This document shows, piece after piece, positions 59,440 through 64,000 of a stretch of 64,000 bases of DNA (position 1 is its first letter; every line of letters starts with the position of its first letter). Origin of the DNA: Schoenoplectus triqueter (Eukaryota > Streptophyta > Magnoliopsida > Poales > Cyperaceae); NCBI GenBank assembly GCA_964058805.1, contig CAXKVV010000107.1, forward strand, positions 1-64,000, in the 5' to 3' direction. Below the pieces are notes generated by a model that was not told the DNA's origin, made no database searches, and saw only the letters and a program-made list of their open reading frames with translations. The translations under genes were made by a program, and so were the position numbers.

Positions 59440-60250
59440 TTTTGATAATAAGTATAAATAAAAATATAATAAAATTTCTTTATAAATAGATCTTAAGAAA
59501 ATAAATAAAAAAAATTTCACAATAAATCATTTTCATTAAAGAATAATCATTTCAAGATATATAATAATTAGAATAAAAATTATAAGAAAATAAAATAAAA
59601 GTAATGCATTCATTGAAAATATATAATAAAAAGAGATAGCATAAAAAAATAATAAGATAGAATTTTTCTTAAAATAAATAAATAAATATAATTCTTATTT
59701 ATTAAATCAAATTCTAAATTAAGTAATTTCAAATAAAAATATAAAAATATAAAAATAAATAAAATTAAATATATAATGAATAAAAAATAATAAAATAAAA
59801 TAAATATAACTCTTATTCAAAATCAAATAAAATTTAAATAAAAATGAATTAAATAAATAAATACATAAATAAATAAAAAGTGGAAGACTAAATCAACATT
59901 CACCTAAAATAAAGATAAATTCAATTTCAAAACTAAATCAACATTCACCTAAAATAAAGATCATAATAAAAAATAAATAAAAAGTAATTCTCAATCTTCA
60001 AAATTAAATAAATTTAGATATTAATAAATAAAAAAAATATAAGTAAAATAATAATAATAATAATAAATAAAATATTTTCTTTCTTCTTATCAAATAAAAA
60101 AATTCAATTTTAGAATTAAATCAATCTTAATCTAAAATAAAAATAACTCTCAAGACTAAATAAATTTAAATAAGATAAGTTCAAATAACAAATAAATAAA
60201 TAAATAAATAAAAACTAAATCATTTTATCAATAAAAATAAAAGTCAATTC
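59440..60250. repeat. AAAT-rich low-complexity stretch
   Basis: About 800 bases dominated by AAATAAATAAAT-type repeats with almost no G or C. It lies within the putative LTR and contains no coding signal. Confidence 0.8.
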
Positions 60251-60633
60251 ACAAGTTGTAGACTACCTTGAAAAGTCCATATCATCCATGCCTTTACTCA
60301 CAGCGACCACTTAAAATTGCTTAACTATTCTGTTTATCTTCTCTTTCTTAATCAGAGGTTCCTTGGGTTCAAAGCTCAGGGTAATTAACAATGGGGGCTT
60401 GCGCCCATTGGAATCTTAAAGACCCCACAATCTCTAAAACCTTTAAATGTGCATTCCAAATTTATACAAATATACCCCAATGCACACTTAGAGGGATCTC
60501 CGTGTCCTTCTTCCGCAATTCATCGTCCAGTTCCTTTTTCAGGGCGGTGAGAGGCGCGAAAAAGGGTCGCACAGGATCTGGCACGCCCGGTGGGACCAAG
60601 ATTCTCCTCTCATCTTTGAAAGAGAAAAGTGAA

Positions 60634-61080
60634 ATGGTATATCCCGACAGCAACAAGACAACAATAATGGTGGCTTCTCGCACCATCACTCCTTCCCGAG
60701 GCGTTGAAGAGAAGTATTTCATTTTCTTCAGGACTATCTCGCAAGAAGTCATCATCAGCACACCAATAATGGTGGCTCTCATCTCCGCAGCAGCCCCAAC
60801 TGAAGAAGAAGATGAAGAAGTCTATTTTGCTCTAACTCAAAAGTGCATAGACAACAAAATCATGGACTCTCCTCCTGGACCTCAAAAGAGGAGGAGATGT
60901 CCAACCAAGAAGACAATATCTCCTAAAATTGCCTCTACACTCAAGGTCTCCCAGAAAAGAACTCGAGAAGTACCTCAAGAACACCTGGTGGCTAGGCCAA
61001 ATATTCATGTATCCAACTCTTTCTCCATTCTAAGAGTTGTAGGAGATGACCCTGCTAGAGGTCAGAGACGCCAAGTTTAG
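60634..61080 (+). CDS. extra ORF upstream of gag in the gypsy element
   Basis: An uninterrupted frame from ATG at 60634 encodes 148 residues beginning MVYPDSNKTTIMVASRTITP and including a basic RRRCPTKK cluster. Such extra frames before gag occur in Tat/Ogre elements, but I do not recognise a domain and the sequence has no clear homologue in memory. It might also be the start of a fused frame interrupted at 61081. Confidence 0.35.
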   Translation: MVYPDSNKTTIMVASRTITPSRGVEEKYFIFFRTISQEVIISTPIMVALISAAAPTEEEDEEVYFALTQKCIDNKIMDSPPGPQKRRRCPTKKTISPKIASTLKVSQKRTREVPQEHLVARPNIHVSNSFSILRVVGDDPARGQRRQV

Positions 61081-61494
61081 GAAGTTTCATCACGAAAACC
61101 TCAACAAAACCAGAAGAATTCAGTCTCGTCAGTGACCCTAAAAGAAAAGAGGAATCTGAAAACTAGAAAGTCAAGATGTCAAATCTCTGACCAAACCCAA
61201 AATCGGGTACTAATCAAACCCCGGTTGATCTTTCCTTCTCAAGATCAAGTAAGCTAGAATCGGCACAATCTTGCCGCTCAAGCTACGAGACTCGTAAAAG
61301 TAACAAATCAGAAAACTGTACAAGAACGGATCCCCATAACTTCTAAGACTCAATATGAATGTCAATTAAAATCGGTGGCTGAAGAACACACTTCTTATAG
61401 TGTGTTTAATAAGTTGGGTCCCAAGGTTCGATCCGAAAATTTAACTATCTCGGTGAATAACCAAAGTTGAAAGAAAAGACGGGTCGTTAAATAT

Positions 61495-62657
61495 GTGGGA
61501 GATCTGGAAAGGCATTTCTCGGCCTATGTGGTCACCGTAAGTTTCAAAGAAAATAAAGAATCTCAAGTCCACGCCAGTGTCAATGTTGTGACTTCAGAAG
61601 ATCCTCAAGATCCTGAAGATCGATCCCCACAAAATCAGACCAATGCAACAAATACTGATAAGGGCAATGGTCGAAAAGGAAGACCAAGAAAAATAAAGGG
61701 ACAAGTGATAACAACAAATATGGAGAAGAAGGGAATGAAGAAAATAATTCTTCTGACTCCGAAGATGGATGTGAAAATCACGGTGCAATAAGCATCCCTC
61801 CTGACAACATAGAATTATTGAGAAATCATATAGAGATGCAGGATGAAGAGCTTGTGAAACAGCGAGAACTCTTGATGGTTGTGTTAAAGCAGAATGAAGA
61901 ACTAGCCAACACCATCAAGGCTTTACAAAAGCACATGAATCTTAACACTGATACTAACAAAGTAAAGGGTTCTCATCAAATAAGTAACAATGTCGATTCC
62001 AAAAATCAGAAAAGAAGAGATGGGTCAAATACCAATGCTGGTCCTAGCAACCCGAGAGTGACCTTTCATAGTCACATAAATCCTGAACCTGAATACCAAG
62101 GGGTAACCAAGAAAGAAATACAAGCGATGATTGATCAACAGATGCAGATTGCAGGAGGTGGCTATGCACTTCCGTCTGTCCGAAACTATGGACATCCATA
62201 TCATGCCATCTATGATCTCAAAGAATATCCAAAAGGGTATGTGATACCAAAATTCAGGGTCTTCTCAGGAGAAGGAAATCGAGATCTGAACCCAAAACAA
62301 CACTTGGCGCACTTCGTAGCCTCGTGTGGGAACACTGGCGGGAATGACGCGTTGTTGCTGCGATAATTTTCTCAAAGTCTCGTTGGCACATCCTTCCAAT
62401 GGTATTATTCATTAAAAAATGAAAGTGTAAACACATGGGATGAAATGACAAATGCGTTTAGAGTCAGATTCGCCATGATATCAGATAAAATGAATATAGC
62501 CGATCTGGCAAACACGAAACCCAGAAAGGGTGAGTCCATGGTGGATTACAACAAAGGATGGAGAAATTTCAGCATCAAATGCGATGGGACCTTGACCGAG
62601 AACGAAGCGGTCAACTTGATAAAAAAAATATCGATGGATGGATGGAGATGCTCTTAA
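61495..62657 (+). pseudogene. gypsy gag region, interrupted
   Basis: Coding pieces in two frames: an N-terminal spacer (61495-61791), then from 61818 a coiled stretch (QDEELVKQRELLMVVLKQNE) leading to the gag core YPKGYVIPKFRVFSGEGN, HFVASCGNTG and, after a TAA at 62364-62366, SQSLVGTSFQWYYSLKNESV and FRVRFAMISDKMNIADLANT. The gag core fits Ty3/gypsy elements. The change from a Gln codon to TAA inside the core and the frame shift near 61800 inactivate it. Confidence 0.75.
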
Positions 62658-62809
62658 GTGTGACCAAAGTCAACACACTCAAAGATTGACCAAGAGCAGT
62701 GTCCAACACGAAAAGCATGTCCTCTGCTAATATCCCAAGCTTCATGGGTTCTCGACTGCAAAGAAAGACAGAAGCAAAGGAGACTGTGAAGAGTAAAGAA
62801 TTGGTCGTA

Positions 62810-63357
62810 TCCTAGTTGATGCTGGATCTTCAATCAACATCATGCCCCTCAAAACCTTAAAGATAAAAGCCTTTGATGTGAAAACCTATCCACGAGTTCA
62901 ACCAAAACTTCCAGAAGGCCTTGGAGAAGTGACCCTGAACTTACAACATGGTGGCTTAGAATCCCCGATGAAATTTTATATGATAGATGCTGAGCCATCA
63001 TATCGGGCATTGTTGGGACGACCTTGGCTACATAACAATCAGTTCTTCTTATCAAAAGAAAGCAAAGAGAAGGATAAATTCTCAGAGTCAGTAAAAACAT
63101 CAAGGAATGTTATGCAAACGAAGAATCAGAATATGATGCATTTTCAAAGGAAGAAGAAGAAATCAAGTTTCACTTCAAACCTCATACCATGTTTCAAACC
63201 AAAAGATCAAGCAATGGATCGGATGAAGAGGGCCGCATTCCAAGTCGAGACATCATCAAATGAAGAGTCCGAGGAATCTGAAGATTCAGGACACACGATG
63301 TCACGTAATATCCCGGCGTACGGGAGTTCAAATGAAGAAGAGTCAGAGAATAACTAA
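62810..63357 (+). pseudogene. gypsy protease-like region and acidic tail
   Basis: A frame different from the gag core encodes LVDAGSSINIMPLKTLKIKA, then SYRALLGRPWLHNNQ, the pattern of retroviral-type aspartic proteases (D-x-G-S-S) in this clade, where Ala replaces the usual Ser or Thr. It is followed by Lys/Glu-rich sequence up to a stop at 63355-63357. The shift from gag is between 62657 and 62842. The frames beyond (63484-63768) are unrecognised acidic fragments. Confidence 0.65.
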
Positions 63358-64000
63358 AAATCAAGAGAGCGAGAATTATCTGAAAACTCAGAAAGAGAAG
63401 AATCAAATGAAGAAATTATCTACCGTTGTCTTCGAAGACATGAAAATGATGTAGATACAAGCAGTGAAAGTGAAGCGTCATATGTGATCAATCACATAGA
63501 AGATAAACTTATGTACCTCGCTATTACCAATAGACCAAGAGATGAAGATCATGTGTTTTCAGATCCCAACTCTTCAAATGCAAGGCCTCAATGGTGCGAT
63601 GCCTCAAGAACCCGTGTTTGGGATCTCAGAGTAGCAGAACCTCCCTCAATCGAAGGATTGAGATGCCAAGTAGATGTCAATAGAAGAGAAATAGTTGAAC
63701 AATGGGAGGTGATGCAGGATATAAAAGTAGAAAATAATGAAATCCTAGAAATGGTCAAAGCCCTTTAAATAACCATCAGTGACGCTAATACCTCGGAAAA
63801 AGCAATAAGAACCCCGGGAGAGAACCAAGATAAAGGTAAACAGCCCATGTACGCAAGAGAGAGCAGACGAGATATGACTCTCAAACAAAAGAAGAGCAAA
63901 CCATATTTTTTTCGAAGAGACAAGGTGGCTAAAATCTTTAAAGAAGCGATAGAAAATTGACTTATCCTGCCAATAAGCAAAAGACCAGCGGAGATGGAGA
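63358..64000 (+). other. gypsy element interior, unrecognised
   Basis: Acidic and Lys-rich fragments in several frames continue to the window end with no recognisable reverse-transcriptase motif. This may be a spacer between protease and RT in a Tat/Ogre-like polyprotein, further damaged by mutation. Confidence 0.5.

Larger units (their letters stand above)
55692..60390 (+). repeat. putative gypsy 5' LTR, about 4.7 kb
   Basis: Begins TGTTTACCCCTGAAAATTCG at the point where the MULE frame stops, and ends GGTAATTAACA just before the leader, giving TGTT...AACA ends. A TATA box (TATATAAA at 57118-57125) lies in a CT-rich promoter-like context. The interior has a duplicated 350-bp block and a very AT-rich segment. 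With only one LTR in view the borders are inferred, not proven. Confidence 0.5.
55692..64000 (+). mobile_element. Ty3/gypsy retrotransposon (Tat/Ogre-like), 5' part, runs off the window
   Basis: A large LTR element on the plus strand: a putative 4.7 kb 5' LTR (55692-60390), a leader with ATCTGGCACGCCCGGTGGGA, an extra open frame before gag, then gag and protease-like blocks to the window end. The extra ORF, very long LTR and gag style (PKGYVIPKFRVFSGEGN) suggest a Tat/Ogre-type element. Frames contain several stops and at least one shift, so this copy is inactive. Reverse transcriptase and the 3' LTR lie beyond 64000. It appears to have inserted into the MULE remnant. Confidence 0.75.

Noticed and set aside
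60391..60633. Start of the gypsy leader frame at 60391 as a protein start
   Set aside because: It lies directly at the LTR border and includes the primer-site-like leader; the later ATG at 60634 is more credible.

Overview
The window is plant nuclear DNA, most likely from an AT-rich flowering plant. It has spliced genes with GT-AG introns, long AT-rich spacers, and plant-specific families: a two-finger QALGGH zinc-finger repressor, a TNO1-type trans-Golgi coiled-coil protein, plant-type APC2 and PPR repeats. Much of the spacer is made of plant transposons, some inside others. There are no operons, CRISPR arrays or other prokaryotic features. The lineage within angiosperms cannot be fixed from the sequence alone.

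Layout. 1-2.3 kb is AT-rich spacer. 2.4-5.2 kb (+) is a four-exon 3-ketoacyl-CoA reductase gene (very-long-chain fatty acid elongation). 5.9-15.8 kb is a transposon nest: a decayed CACTA (En/Spm) element on the minus strand, a young Ty1/copia element inserted into what looks like its last exon, and a 1.32 kb tandem duplication of its 5' end plus flanking DNA. 15.8-17.5 kb holds a small GCGG-rich MITE and an L1-type LINE remnant. 18.75-19.6 kb (-) is an intronless C2H2 repressor gene. 20.9-22.9 kb holds several MITEs, including two related hAT-type copies nested head to head that make a long hairpin.

24.1-34.7 kb (+) is a complete eight-exon TNO1-like gene whose introns carry a MITE, a GC-rich repeat and a SINE fragment. 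37.3-40.5 kb (+) is a nine-exon gene for a small protein with a signal peptide, a C2H2 finger and a transmembrane segment. 43.0-51.3 kb (-) is the APC2 gene, with a 69-nt exon duplicated in tandem and in frame. 53.0-55.7 kb (-) holds a PPR pseudogene and a MULE transposase pseudogene. From 55.7 kb to the window end is a Ty3/gypsy element with a putative 4.7 kb LTR, entered from its 5' side; its gag and protease reading frames are broken.

The intact host genes are housekeeping or regulatory and share no obvious pathway: elongase reductase (ER), TNO1 (TGN/SYP41 trafficking), APC2 (cell-cycle ubiquitin ligase), a ZAT-type repressor and an uncharacterised membrane zinc-finger protein. I saw no convincing new multi-gene system. 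The most unusual points are the duplicated APC2 exon with both splice sites intact, a 27-bp in-frame duplication at the start of TNO1 exon 2 next to a repeat, the nested hAT hairpin, and the copia-in-CACTA and gypsy-in-MULE insertions. Gene models come from reading splice sites and protein similarity by eye; no alignment or transcript data were available.
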